Notes under the pieces: model-generated
What the model saw: only the letters and a program-made list of their open reading frames with translations
Told to the model about the DNA's origin: nothing
The model's database searches: none
Made by a program: the position numbers and the translations under genes
Origin: Saccharothrix violaceirubra
GTDB taxonomy: Bacteria; Actinomycetota; Actinomycetes; Mycobacteriales; Pseudonocardiaceae
Direction of reading: 5' to 3'
DNA length: 64,000 nucleotides
Assembly (NCBI RefSeq): GCF_014203755.1
Contig: NZ_JACHJS010000001.1
Coordinates: forward strand, 3,906,001-3,970,000
Part shown: in pieces, positions 16,331-24,766 of the stretch
How the letters are laid out: each line of letters begins with the position of its first letter
Position numbering within the stretch: position 1 is the first letter of the stretch

Positions 16331-17446
16331 CCGTCCGGCGGCGAGGATGTTGAGCGCGGCGTTGTGGTCCCGGTCGTGCGCGGTGCCGCAGCTCGGGCAC
16401 GTCCACGTCCGAACCTTGAGCGGCATTTCTGCCATGAGGTGCCCGCACGCCGAGCACGTCTTGCTGGACGGCAGCCAGCGGGACACCTTGGCCACGGTCC
16501 GGCCGTGGCGTTCGGCTTTCTCCTCCAGTAGCCGCACGAACCGCGCCCATCCCGCGTCGTGGATGGCACGGGCCAGCCGCCGGTTGCGGACCATGCCGGC
16601 GGTGTTCAAGTCCTCCACGTGGACCGCTTGGTTGTCGCGGATCAGGTTGAGGGCCTGCTTGTGCTGGTAGTCCCTGCGGGCGCGGGTGACCTTGCCGTGC
16701 TGGACGGCGACCTTGCGGCCGGTCCTGGCCCGGTTCTTGCCGCCCTTGGCGCGGCGTGCCTTCTCCCGCTCCAGGCGGGCCAGCTTGCGCAGCTTGCCCG
16801 CCAGGTGCTTCGGGTTCGCGACGTCCTGCCGTCGCCCGTCGCTCGTCGCCACCGTCGCCAGACGCGTGATCCCCAGGTCCAGGCCGGCCTCCCGCTCCAC
16901 CGGCGGCAACGGCGTCGGGGCGACCTCCACGACGAACGAGGCGTAGTGGTGGCCGTCCGGCTCCAGGATGATCGTGACCGAGCCGGGCTCGGACGGCAGG
17001 TCCCGCGACCAGCGCACCTTCACGTCCCCGACCTTCGCCACATACAGCCGCCCGTTGGGGCGCAAGGAGAATCCGTTGCGAGTGAGGCGGAACGACTGCC
17101 GGGTGTCCTTGCGGGACTTGAATTCGGGGTGCCCGACCTTGCGGCCCTTGCGACGCTTGGCGATCGAGTCGAAGAAGTTCCGGTACGCGCGGTGCGCGTC
17201 GCGGACCGACTGGACCGGCGCCACCGAGGCGACCTCGCCCAACCAGGCGCGTGCCTCGGTCGCCTTCGCTGCCGTGATCACGCGTCCCTGGACCTCGGCC
17301 GGGGAGATACTCTCCCCGGCCTGGTGGGCGTCGGTCCGGCAGCGGATGGCGTCGTTGAACACCACCCGGGCGCACCCGAACGTGCGCGCCGGCATCGCTT
17401 GCCGAGCCGCGTCGGGCTCGATGCGGTAGCGGTACCTGGCCGGCAC
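16238..17446 (-). CDS. tnpB: TnpB, RNA-guided RuvC-type nuclease of the IS605 family
   Basis: About 402 residues from GTG 17446 (an upstream ATG at 17479 would add 11). The RuvC-like active site is complete: Asp in 'GLDLGITRLATVAT', Glu in 'VHVEDLNTAG', Asp in 'DRDHNAALNIL'. The zinc finger 'CSACG...CPSCG' lies between the last two. TnpB proteins cut DNA guided by the element's own RNA and favour element retention. All key residues are present, so the nuclease may be active even if transposition is not. Confidence 0.9.
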   Translation of the reverse strand: MPARYRYRIEPDAARQAMPARTFGCARVVFNDAIRCRTDAHQAGESISPAEVQGRVITAAKATEARAWLGEVASVAPVQSVRDAHRAYRNFFDSIAKRRKGRKVGHPEFKSRKDTRQSFRLTRNGFSLRPNGRLYVAKVGDVKVRWSRDLPSEPGSVTIILEPDGHHYASFVVEVAPTPLPPVEREAGLDLGITRLATVATSDGRRQDVANPKHLAGKLRKLARLEREKARRAKGGKNRARTGRKVAVQHGKVTRARRDYQHKQALNLIRDNQAVHVEDLNTAGMVRNRRLARAIHDAGWARFVRLLEEKAERHGRTVAKVSRWLPSSKTCSACGHLMAEMPLKVRTWTCPSCGTAHDRDHNAALNILAAGRAERLNACGAHVSPSVRVAMGDEAGTTPDAA

Positions 17447-17471
17447 GATGATTACCGCAGCATGTTGGCCT

Positions 17472-17876
17472 GTGGTCACTGAGCAGGATTACAGGACTGG
17501 TAGACACTGTGTTTTCGGGATGCATGTGCACTTGGTCTTCGTGACGAAGTACCGCCGTGATGTCCTCACTGGAGAGCATCCCGACTTCCTGCGGGAGGTG
17601 TTCGGCAGGATCTGCGCCGACTTCGGCGCGGTCCTGACCGAGTGCAACGGCGAGGACGATCAGGTCCACCTGCTGGTGGAGTATCCCCCGCAGGTCGCGG
17701 TGTCCAAGCTCGTGAACAGCCTCAAGGGCGTGTCGTCGCGCCGGTTGCGCCAGAACTACCGGGTCCGCACCCATCGAGATCATCTGTGGTCCCCGTCGTA
17801 TTTCGCCGCGTCCTGCGGTGGCGCTCCGTTGTCGATCATCAAGCAGTACGTGGAGAACCAGCGACGGCCGGCATGA
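17472..17876 (+). CDS. tnpA: IS200-type Y1 transposase TnpA with altered HUH motif
   Basis: About 134 residues from GTG 17472 (ATG 17448 is possible). This is the Y1 single-strand transposase family: 'MHVHLVFVTKYRRDVL', 'YPPQVAVSKLVNSLKG', and the nucleophile Tyr126 in 'IIKQYVENQ'. The metal-binding HUH motif normally reads H-hydrophobic-H. Here it is Gln64-Val-His66 ('EDDQVHLLVE'), encoded by CAG where CAC or CAT is expected. Loss of one metal ligand probably impairs cleavage, so the element may be immobile on its own. Confidence 0.85.
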   Translation: MVTEQDYRTGRHCVFGMHVHLVFVTKYRRDVLTGEHPDFLREVFGRICADFGAVLTECNGEDDQVHLLVEYPPQVAVSKLVNSLKGVSSRRLRQNYRVRTHRDHLWSPSYFAASCGGAPLSIIKQYVENQRRPA

Positions 17877-17956
17877 CGGCCCGCTACGCGGGCCGGACAT
17901 GATCGGATCGGCTATCCCCGGCCTGAAGGCCGGGGCTTGCGCCGATTGAATCTCGG

Positions 17957-20900
17957 TCACCGGACGACGAGGGTCGCCCGCAGCGCCTCGCAGCTCGTGA
18001 CCGCCACCTGTGCGAGGTCGTCCACCAGCGCCTCGACACCACGCCGGTCCTCGGACCGGGCCGCATGCTCCAGGGCCGAGCTGAACACCGCCAGCTTCCG
18101 GGCCGCGATCTGCGCGCTGCTGCCCTTGAGCCCGTGCGCGAGCCGCTGGACCGCGTCCAGGTCGCCGTCGGCCACGGCACGGCGGATCGCCGCGACCTTC
18201 TGCAGAGCCGTGGCCGTGAACAACTCCAGCAGCTCGGCCACGGCGGCGGGACCGAGCAGGCGGAGTTCGTCCAGGGTCCCGGGGTCGACCAGACCTTCGT
18301 GCCCGTCGGCCCGCATGACCTCGAACCTGGCCGAACGGGGCAACGGCGGGGACGGCGGCGTCACGAGTTCGCGCAGGCACGCCTCCAGCCGTTCGCGGCG
18401 CAGGGGTTTCGCCAGGAACGCGTCCATCCCGGCCTCATAGCAGCGACGGACGTCGGATTCCAGGACCGAGGCGGTCAACGCGACCACTGGCACCAGGTCG
18501 TACGGGGGCGGCAGACCGCGGATGCGGCGCGTGGCCTCGAACCCGTCGACAACCGGCATCTGGCAGTCCATCAGCACCACGTCGTAGCCACCCCGCGCGA
18601 CCCGGTGCACGGCCTGCGCCCCGTCGCCGACGATCTCGACCGCGCAGCCGAGCGCTTCGAGCATGCCGGCGACCACCCGCTGGTTGACCTCGTTGTCCTC
18701 CGCGACCAGCACCACGGTGCCCGTCATCGGCGCCGGCCGCTCGTCGGGCCGCTCCCCGGCCGAGTCGCCGTGTGGGTCGAGGACGTCGACGACCGCACGG
18801 GCCAGGGTCCGCGCGCGCACGGGCATCGACACCCGCCCGGCGGGATCACCCGATGTCCAGGCGGTGTCCGCCCACGCCAGGACCAGTACCCGGGAGGGGT
18901 CCACACCCGCCGCGGCATGGTCGACGATCTCCCGGCCGGGCCGCCGGACCGCCACGATCACGAGGTCGGCCGCCCGGTCGGGCCGTGTCGCGCGGGCCTG
19001 CGGCACGTCGACCGCGACGTGGTCGAGGGTCGCGTTCCAGGCCAGCAGCAGGTCCGACACAGCACGCCGGCCGGTCTCGTGGTCGGTCACCAGACGGACC
19101 ACCCGGTCGGTCAGGTCGGGCGCCGGCGGCGGGTCCGGCGGGCAGGCGTGCGCCGGCCGCAGCGCGAGGTCGACCCGGAAGGCGGTGCCGGCACCCGGTG
19201 CGCTGTCCACCGTGATGCGGCCGCCCATGAGACCGGTCAGTTCCCGGCAGATCGCCAGGCCCAGGCCGGTGCCGCCGTAGCGGCGGGTGGTGGAGGCGTC
19301 GACCTGGGTGAACGCCTCGAACAGGCCGGACAGCCGGTCGGCTGGGATGCCGATACCGGTGTCGGACACGGTGCACACCACCCGGTGCCCGGCTTCGCCG
19401 TCGAGCGGTCGGACCTCGACGGCGAGGACGACTTCGCCGTGCGCGGTGAACTTCACGGCGTTGGAAACCAGGTTGGTCAGGATCTGGCGGATGCGCAGGC
19501 AGTCGCCGTGCAGCGGCGGCGGCAACACCGGGTCACACAGCGCGGTGATCCCCAGCCCCTTGTGCCGTGCCGCCGGGGCCATCACCCCGACCACCTCCTC
19601 GGCCAGTTGCCGGGGGTCGAAGTCGACCGGATCGAGGTCGAGTCGACCCGCCTCGATCTTGGAGAAGTCGAGGATGTCGTCGAGCACGCCCAGCAGGGCG
19701 TCGGCCGAGTGCTGCAGCATGGTCACGTACTCGCGCTGGCGGACGTCCAACCGGGTGTCCAGCAGCAGCGAGGTCAGGCCGATCACGCCGTTCATCGGCG
19801 TGCGGATCTCGTGGCTCATGTTCGCCACGAACTCCGACTTCGTCCGCGACGCGGCCAGCGCCTGGTCCCGAGCCCGGGCAAGGACTTCCTCGTGGTCACG
19901 GCGTTCGGTGACGTCGCGGATGAACGCACTGAACGTCGGGTTCCCGTCCTGACCGGAGCGCCACAGGGTCAACTCGACCGGCACGGTGGTCCCGTCACGG
20001 TGCCGGGCGGTGGTCTGCACCGTGCGGCCCAGCAGCCGGGGCCGGCCGCCGGCGACCGCGGCCGCGATTCCTTCCAGGTGGTCCGCACGCAGTTCGGACG
20101 GCACCACGAGGTCGACCAGCGGCCTGCCCCGCACCTCGGCGGCCGACCACCCGAACAGCGTCTCGGCACGGGCGTTCCACGCCGTCACGCGCCCGCTCGC
20201 CGAGATCGACACGAACGCGTCCCCGGCCGCCTGCAGGATGTCCCGGGTCTCCGCCTGCCGCCTGGCCAGCAGCCGCTCGGCCAGCCTGCGCTTGCGCTCG
20301 TTGCGGGCCGCGTAGACCAGTACGCCGGTCATCAGCAGCCCGAGCACGAGCGCCACGGACACCACGCGGCCCGTCATCCGCCGCAGGTCGGCGAACGCCT
20401 GGGCGCCGTCGACGCCGACGACCACCGCCCAGCCCAGTGACGGTGCCGGGCGGTAGGCCACGAGGACCTCGTGGCCTGCCTGGAGGACGTCCGCGGTACC
20501 GGAGCGCCCTGCCAGAGCCTCGTCGACCTGCTGTCGCGGCAGGGCCGGACCTGCGGTGGGCTCGTCCGTAATCGCCGTTCCCCGGGAATCGGTGACGATC
20601 AACGAGGTGCCGTCCGCCGTCGTGTGCTCGAGCAGGTCGGTGAAGGAACCGATCGGGTAACCGGCGACGATCACTCCGACCACGCGTCCAGCCGCGCGGA
20701 CCGACGCGGCGACCGACACGACCCGGGTGCGGTCGACGCCGGCGGACTCGTAGACCTCCGACACGTAGGCGCCGTCCGCGGCGATCGCGCCCCGGAAGTA
20801 GTCGCGGTGGTCGAACCTGGTCCCCGGCGACTGCGGGCGGGGTGGCGACGCCGAGACGAGCACGCCGGCCGGGTCCAGCACCCAGCTCGCCAGGAACCCC

Positions 20901-22012
20901 ACGTCCTGCTCGCGCAGCGAGTCCAGTTCCGCCCGCACCGCCGTCCCGTCCCCGGTCGACAACGCGCCGGCCAGCTCCGGACGACGCGCGGCGGACTCCA
21001 CCAACCGGCGCGCGGCGGCCATCCTGTCCGCCACCGCGGCCACCGCACCCTCCGCCCGGCCCACCAGGTTCGCGTGGACCTCGCGTTCCTCGGTCAAGGT
21101 CGCCTCGCGCACCACCACCCCGGTCAGCACGGCCAACGGCACCAGCGCCGACAGCGCGAACCCGACGCAGACCCGCACCGCGCCCCGCCGCAGGTGTGCC
21201 CGCATCGCGTGGTCCAACCGCGGATCTGCCGCGCTCCAGGACGACCGCGCGAGCAGCAGCCCGGTCGTCACCACCGTCCCGGCACCGATCACCGGAAGCT
21301 CGCGTGCCGAACCCTCGACCACCCCGAACACCAGCAGGGCGGCCGGCGGCAGGACACACACGACCGCGACCGGCAAGCCACGTGCGCCTGCGGATGCGGG
21401 TGCGGAGACCGGGTCCCGCGACCTCGGCCGGCGGGCGAGGAACAGCAGCGCCGGCAGCACGACCAGGATCTCCGGACCGGTCTCCACCCCGAACCGGGGC
21501 GACACCACCCACCACAACGCGCACGCCGACCACCCGACCAGCCACCAGTCCCCCGGCATCGGGGGCGCGCTCGCCGCCACCACGGTGGCCGCGAAGGCCA
21601 GCGCCGCCCCCGCCGACTCCGGTACCGCACCGCCACCGGGCAACGTCCAGACGAGCATGCCTGTCGACACCGCGACCAGGCACACGTCGACAGCGCCGGG
21701 CGGCGGCAGCCGGCGTGCCACCGTCCAGGCGAACACCAGCGCACCCACGACGAACACCACACCGAGGTGGTACGACGCCCCGACGACGACCGCCGTCTGC
21801 GCGGCGGCAAACCGCCACGGCGGTCCGGCGGCCGGGCCACCGCCCACCCCGCCCAGAAGCAGAACGGTCCCGATCGACCACGAGGCCGCCACCGCACCGG
21901 TGGTGACGGCGCCATCGTCCGCCACCACGCACCACACGACACCAAGGCAGTGGACGAGCAGCCACGCCCGACTGATCGCCGGATGCGGGCCGTCGTCGAA
22001 CCCGTCCATCAT
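17957..22012 (-). CDS. Hybrid histidine kinase (membrane sensor, cache-like, PAS, HisKA, HATPase, REC, Hpt)
   Basis: About 1351 residues. An N-terminal block of about eight membrane helices (to about 270) is followed by a helix and an extracellular cache-like sensor to about 560, then another helix and a PAS domain (about 615-740). The HisKA phosphoacceptor is '[16 protein letters not shown]'. The HATPase has 'DTGIGIP' and 'GGTGLGLAI'. A receiver with Asp in 'VVLMDCQMPVVDG' follows, and a C-terminal Hpt with His in 'LAHGLKGSSAQIAA'. It should sense an external signal and pass phosphate to an unlinked regulator. The ATG-ATG at 22012 follows GGAGG. A decayed shortened copy lies at 25939-26586. 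Confidence 0.88.
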   Translation of the reverse strand: MMDGFDDGPHPAISRAWLLVHCLGVVWCVVADDGAVTTGAVAASWSIGTVLLLGGVGGGPAAGPPWRFAAAQTAVVVGASYHLGVVFVVGALVFAWTVARRLPPPGAVDVCLVAVSTGMLVWTLPGGGAVPESAGAALAFAATVVAASAPPMPGDWWLVGWSACALWWVVSPRFGVETGPEILVVLPALLFLARRPRSRDPVSAPASAGARGLPVAVVCVLPPAALLVFGVVEGSARELPVIGAGTVVTTGLLLARSSWSAADPRLDHAMRAHLRRGAVRVCVGFALSALVPLAVLTGVVVREATLTEEREVHANLVGRAEGAVAAVADRMAAARRLVESAARRPELAGALSTGDGTAVRAELDSLREQDVGFLASWVLDPAGVLVSASPPRPQSPGTRFDHRDYFRGAIAADGAYVSEVYESAGVDRTRVVSVAASVRAAGRVVGVIVAGYPIGSFTDLLEHTTADGTSLIVTDSRGTAITDEPTAGPALPRQQVDEALAGRSGTADVLQAGHEVLVAYRPAPSLGWAVVVGVDGAQAFADLRRMTGRVVSVALVLGLLMTGVLVYAARNERKRRLAERLLARRQAETRDILQAAGDAFVSISASGRVTAWNARAETLFGWSAAEVRGRPLVDLVVPSELRADHLEGIAAAVAGGRPRLLGRTVQTTARHRDGTTVPVELTLWRSGQDGNPTFSAFIRDVTERRDHEEVLARARDQALAASRTKSEFVANMSHEIRTPMNGVIGLTSLLLDTRLDVRQREYVTMLQHSADALLGVLDDILDFSKIEAGRLDLDPVDFDPRQLAEEVVGVMAPAARHKGLGITALCDPVLPPPLHGDCLRIRQILTNLVSNAVKFTAHGEVVLAVEVRPLDGEAGHRVVCTVSDTGIGIPADRLSGLFEAFTQVDASTTRRYGGTGLGLAICRELTGLMGGRITVDSAPGAGTAFRVDLALRPAHACPPDPPPAPDLTDRVVRLVTDHETGRRAVSDLLLAWNATLDHVAVDVPQARATRPDRAADLVIVAVRRPGREIVDHAAAGVDPSRVLVLAWADTAWTSGDPAGRVSMPVRARTLARAVVDVLDPHGDSAGERPDERPAPMTGTVVLVAEDNEVNQRVVAGMLEALGCAVEIVGDGAQAVHRVARGGYDVVLMDCQMPVVDGFEATRRIRGLPPPYDLVPVVALTASVLESDVRRCYEAGMDAFLAKPLRRERLEACLRELVTPPSPPLPRSARFEVMRADGHEGLVDPGTLDELRLLGPAAVAELLELFTATALQKVAAIRRAVADGDLDAVQRLAHGLKGSSAQIAARKLAVFSSALEHAARSEDRRGVEALVDDLAQVAVTSCEALRATLVVR

Positions 22013-22985
22013 CACACCGGCCTCCGACGACGCCGCGGTCCCGGGATACCGGGGGGCCGTGTCGCACCGGGACGTGCCGACGAGCCACCCGGCAGCGGGC
22101 CCATCCGCACCGCGCCGACCGGACTCGCGGCGGCGGACACAGCGGTCCGCTGTCGTCGCCCGCACGAACCGTTCCGCACCAGGACACCCGAGGACCGCGG
22201 TGCGGTCCGCACGGACGACGGACTCGACCCCCCGCGCACGCATCGGATCATCGTGTCCTCACCACCCACCCGCCGACCCAGGAACGGACTTCGCGTAACC
22301 GCCTGCCGGGAACCATCCGGTGGCCGCGGCGGGCACGTCGCGGCGGTTCCACCGACGTTTCCGCATCAGGACTCGATTTCGTGGCACGGTCACCGGACCG
22401 CGTCACGCACCCGGCAGCCGGCACCGTGCGCCGACCGTCGAGCCCGGCTTCACATCGCACGCCCGGCTCGGACCGTCGGGGGCGACGAACACGGACATCG
22501 CCTTCGGACGCGCCCGCTTCCGATTCGGCACAGGTCCGTTGTATGTCGTGCCGTCGCGCACCGCAGCACCGACCACTCTGTCGCGTGACATCTTTCCGCT
22601 GTCCCCACGCGAAACCGTTGCGTTTCCGACGCGTCGCGTGGTTTCCCCGTCGTCGAGGCACAACGGCAGACGACCACACCGGTCGCGCTCCGATTTCGGG
22701 GCGCTCGCGGACCGTCGGACGTGGCCTTCGGCGCCTGCGTCGACTCACACCGCTGTGCCCACCTCAGGGCATTCTCCGACCGGAACCTCCGCCGCGCCGC
22801 TCGTGACCGCGTCGTCGCCCGCATGGCCCGAGGCGACCAATGCCAGGACGCCTACGCGGGACAGGGGCATCGACGCCGACCGCGGAGTCGTCCGGAAGAA
22901 CTCCGACGCCCCGGAGCGGTCCACCGGATCGGAACGAACCCGCGGACCCGTCCGGGCGGTTGCCCGCGGCGATCCGGACCCGGAT
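22013..22985. other. Long non-coding region upstream of the kinase, partly duplicated elsewhere
   Basis: About 970 bases without a convincing gene. The part next to the kinase (about 22013-22330) is recognisably similar to 26587-26930, upstream of the kinase pseudogene. The middle (about 22340-22665) is similar to 28155-28515. Minus-strand frames in these parts look alike only because the DNA is alike, and a stop differs between copies. It probably holds the kinase promoter. Confidence 0.5.
22340..22665. repeat. Segment R, copy 1 (intergenic duplication)
   Basis: Shares with 28155-28515 the blocks CCACCGACG, TTCGGACGCGCC, TTCGGCACA-GTCCGTTGTA and the GCGTTTCCGACGC/GCATTTCTGATGC palindrome, in the same order and orientation. 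Identity is visibly high in these blocks and patchy between them. Confidence 0.6.
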
Positions 22986-23882
22986 TCATCCGCGTGGGAC
23001 CGGTCTCGGGGAATCGGTCGTCCGGTGGGCCTCTCCGAGCACCATGACCGCACTGGACAGCGACCCCGGGTGTACCCATCCCGGATGGGGGACTCCCCAG
23101 CCCGGTCCGGCCACGACGAGGCGTGGCCCGGCGGCGGCGACGGCTTCGGCGGCGCGGTGGTGGGCCAGATCGGGCCGGTGCGACCACAGCAGCACAGCCT
23201 GCGGCCGGGTGGAGGTGACCGCCCGCACCAGGGCCGCCTGCGGCATCGCCGCGCCCAGCACCCGGGCCGGGACATCGCTCTCGGCCAGTGCCGCCGCCAA
23301 TGCCTCCACCGGCAGCGAGTGGTGCTCACCGGGTGCGCAGGCGAGAAGGACGCGCGCCTGCGCCCAGGGTTGCCGGACGCGGTGCAGGGCCGTGGTCACC
23401 GACCACGACAGGGCGTGTTCCTCGTCGACGCGGTCCGGGTCCGTCGCCTGGGCCCGTTCGATCGAGGTCAGCGACGGCCGGCACACCCGGTCCCACGTCC
23501 GCACGACCCCCCAACGGTGCAGGGTCCGCGTCAGCACCTCGACGCACGTCGAGGTGTCCAGCCGCTTCGCCGCTTCCACAACGGACTGCTGCACTTCCCG
23601 CAGCACCGGCATCTCGTTGAGCAGTCCGGCCGCGACCGACGGCCGCATGCCCCCGTCGACCAACTCTCGCAACCTGCCCAGGAGCGTCACGTCGTCGTGG
23701 CTGTAGCGACGGTGTGCGCCGGACCCCTTCGCGCGCGGCTCCAACCCGTAGCGGCGGTGCCAACTGCGCAAGGTCGACTCCGTGACGCCCAGGCGGGCCG
23801 CGACCTGACCGGCGGTCCACACCGGCACCCAGGCGTCCACCCGGCCGTCGTGCGACAGCGGCTCGTCGTACTCGTCGATCAT
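22986..23882 (-). CDS. MerR-type regulator with B12-binding-like domain (CarH/LitR-like), copy 1
   Basis: 298 residues. A MerR helix-turn-helix at 20-88 ('VWTAGQVAARLGVTESTLRS', 'WHRRYGLEPR') precedes a helical bundle to about 170 with 'DEEHALSW'. A Rossmann-like domain follows with 'ACAPGEHHSLPVEALAAAL'. The cobalamin ligand motif E/D-x-H-x-x-G appears as Glu186-His-His188-Ser-Leu-Pro191, so His is kept and the final Gly is Pro. The Trp of the Wx9EH motif is not at the expected spacing. CarH/LitR proteins repress genes and are released by light through adenosylcobalamin. The same role here is inference. The ATG overlaps the TGA of a small upstream ORF. Confidence 0.82.
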   Translation of the reverse strand: MIDEYDEPLSHDGRVDAWVPVWTAGQVAARLGVTESTLRSWHRRYGLEPRAKGSGAHRRYSHDDVTLLGRLRELVDGGMRPSVAAGLLNEMPVLREVQQSVVEAAKRLDTSTCVEVLTRTLHRWGVVRTWDRVCRPSLTSIERAQATDPDRVDEEHALSWSVTTALHRVRQPWAQARVLLACAPGEHHSLPVEALAAALAESDVPARVLGAAMPQAALVRAVTSTRPQAVLLWSHRPDLAHHRAAEAVAAAGPRLVVAGPGWGVPHPGWVHPGSLSSAVMVLGEAHRTTDSPRPVPRG

Positions 23883-24052
23883 CGGACAGGACGCCCGCAT
23901 CGGGCCGACCACGGTGCGCGTCCGGCGTGCCGGCGCCGGAATCGTGCCATGCGGCGTGCGACAGGACAGTCCGGGCGTCCGCCGGGGCAGCCTTGTCGTA
24001 CGGGGGCGAGGAATGAGGTCCATCGCCGTCGTGGACGGACGGAAAGCGACAC
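23879..24052 (-). CDS. Arg-rich 57-residue ORF coupled to MerR regulator 1
   Basis: GTG at 24052 follows CGAGGAG, and the frame ends with a TGA overlapping the regulator's ATG. The product is very basic (over ten Arg) with few hydrophobics. The sequence itself is not convincingly protein-like, but the same layout recurs in copy 2 at 29077-29223, including start codon, ribosome-binding site and ATGA overlap. It may serve mainly to deliver ribosomes to the regulator start. Confidence 0.45.
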   Translation of the reverse strand: MSLSVRPRRRWTSFLAPVRQGCPGGRPDCPVARRMARFRRRHAGRAPWSARCGRPVR

Positions 24053-24073
24053 GTACTTCTCCTCGAAGTGGTC

Positions 24074-24109
24074 CGGCTCCGCGACGCGGCGGGCCGTGTC
24101 GCGGAGCCG
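24074..24109 (-). promoter_or_regulatory. RNA hairpin between peptide 1 and the coupled ORF
   Basis: A perfect 12-bp stem CGGCTCCGCGAC/GTCGCGGAGCCG with a 12-nt loop lies between the peptide stop and the next ribosome-binding site. An equivalent hairpin with different bases but preserved pairing exists at 29013-29053. It may be a processing or attenuation element. Confidence 0.6.
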
Positions 24110-24119
24110 TGAGGCGGAA

Positions 24120-24197
24120 TCAGGAACCGAGGACCAGACTCAACAGTTGCAGCACCGCGCCGAACACGATTCCCAACAGACCGGAATCCGTCGCCAT
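24120..24197 (-). CDS. 25-residue hydrophobic peptide, copy 1
   Basis: ATG at 24197 sits behind GAGGAGAGGAGA, the strongest ribosome-binding site in the area. The peptide begins MATDSGLLGIVFGAVLQLL and ends with TGA at 24120. It would form one short hydrophobic helix that could sit in a membrane. Fifteen of 25 positions are identical in copy 2 at 28926. An inverted repeat GTGCCG-N7-CGGCAC (24216-24234) lies just before the ribosome-binding site. A signal peptide-like factor, a small toxin or a membrane tether are all possible. Confidence 0.6.
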   Translation of the reverse strand: MATDSGLLGIVFGAVLQLLSLVLGS

Positions 24198-24766
24198 GAC
24201 GATCTCCTCTCCTCGGTGCCGATGTCTTCGGCACACGCGCTGTTTCTAACCCCGGCTCCACCTGGCCGCGTCGGCGTGGACACGATCGGGCGACACACGA
24301 CCGTCCACTTCACCGGGAAAGCGTTGCAATTCCGACGCGGCGGGTAGTCTGCGGCGGACGATCGCCGCGCTCACGTCACGTTTCGACACGCACGGACGAC
24401 CGGACCCCGGCCAGGATCGTGGCAACCGCGGTCCGGGGAAGGGACGGGACCGTCATCCCGACCGTTGCGGCTGGCTTCCGTGCGCAGTCCGCGCGAGACG
24501 GGTGGTCGCACGTCGAGGGCCGCGTCCCGGACAGGGAGGGAACTCCGGCGACGGTGGGCGGTTCCCACGCTGCCGAGGTCAGGACGCGATGGTCGTCGGG
24601 AACTGCGAACCGACCTGAGCACTACTCCGATCAGGTCAACAATGTCGTGTGTTCAGTCGAATCCCGCGTAGTCTGCGTCAGACCGCCACGGCATGTACCG
24701 CGTCGTCGACGGTTCCGCCCCGACTCTGGTGAGGGCGCCCCTCGCCGGCGAAAGGGGTCGACGATC
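24198..24766. other. Divergent promoter region between peptide 1 and the glycosyltransferase
   Basis: About 570 bases without a clear gene. Two sites related to the duplicated motif are present, GTTGCAATTCCGACGCGG with TAGTCT (near 24326-24352) and CGCGTAGTCTGCG (near 24664-24676). They may be promoters or regulator binding sites. Plus-strand reading through this area is Arg/Gly-rich and not convincing as protein. Confidence 0.4.

Larger units (their letters stand above)
16196..17950. mobile_element. IS200/IS605-family insertion sequence with divergent tnpA and tnpB
   Basis: The tnpB gene (minus) and tnpA gene (plus) diverge from about 17446-17472. Each end carries a subterminal hairpin typical of the family. 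One is CCCCGGC/GCCGGGG (16206-16225), with a second hairpin at 16232-16248. The other is CCCCGGCC-TGAA-GGCCGGGG (17916-17935), extended by ATCGGC/GCCGAT. There are no terminal inverted repeats or target duplications, as expected for single-strand transposition. The end next to tnpA stops about seven bases before the stop codon of the histidine kinase gene. Exact ends are estimated. Confidence 0.8.

Noticed and set aside
22403..22663. Minus-strand frame resembling one at 28374-28571 (shared VRDG and VPNRK)
   Set aside because: Similarity follows from duplicated DNA. A stop interrupts one copy and not the other, and no start or ribosome-binding site is shared, so coding is unlikely.
24419..24766. 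Upstream extension of the glycosyltransferase frame
   Set aside because: Open, but Arg/Gly-rich and overlapping likely promoter motifs; the conserved fold starts at about 24767.
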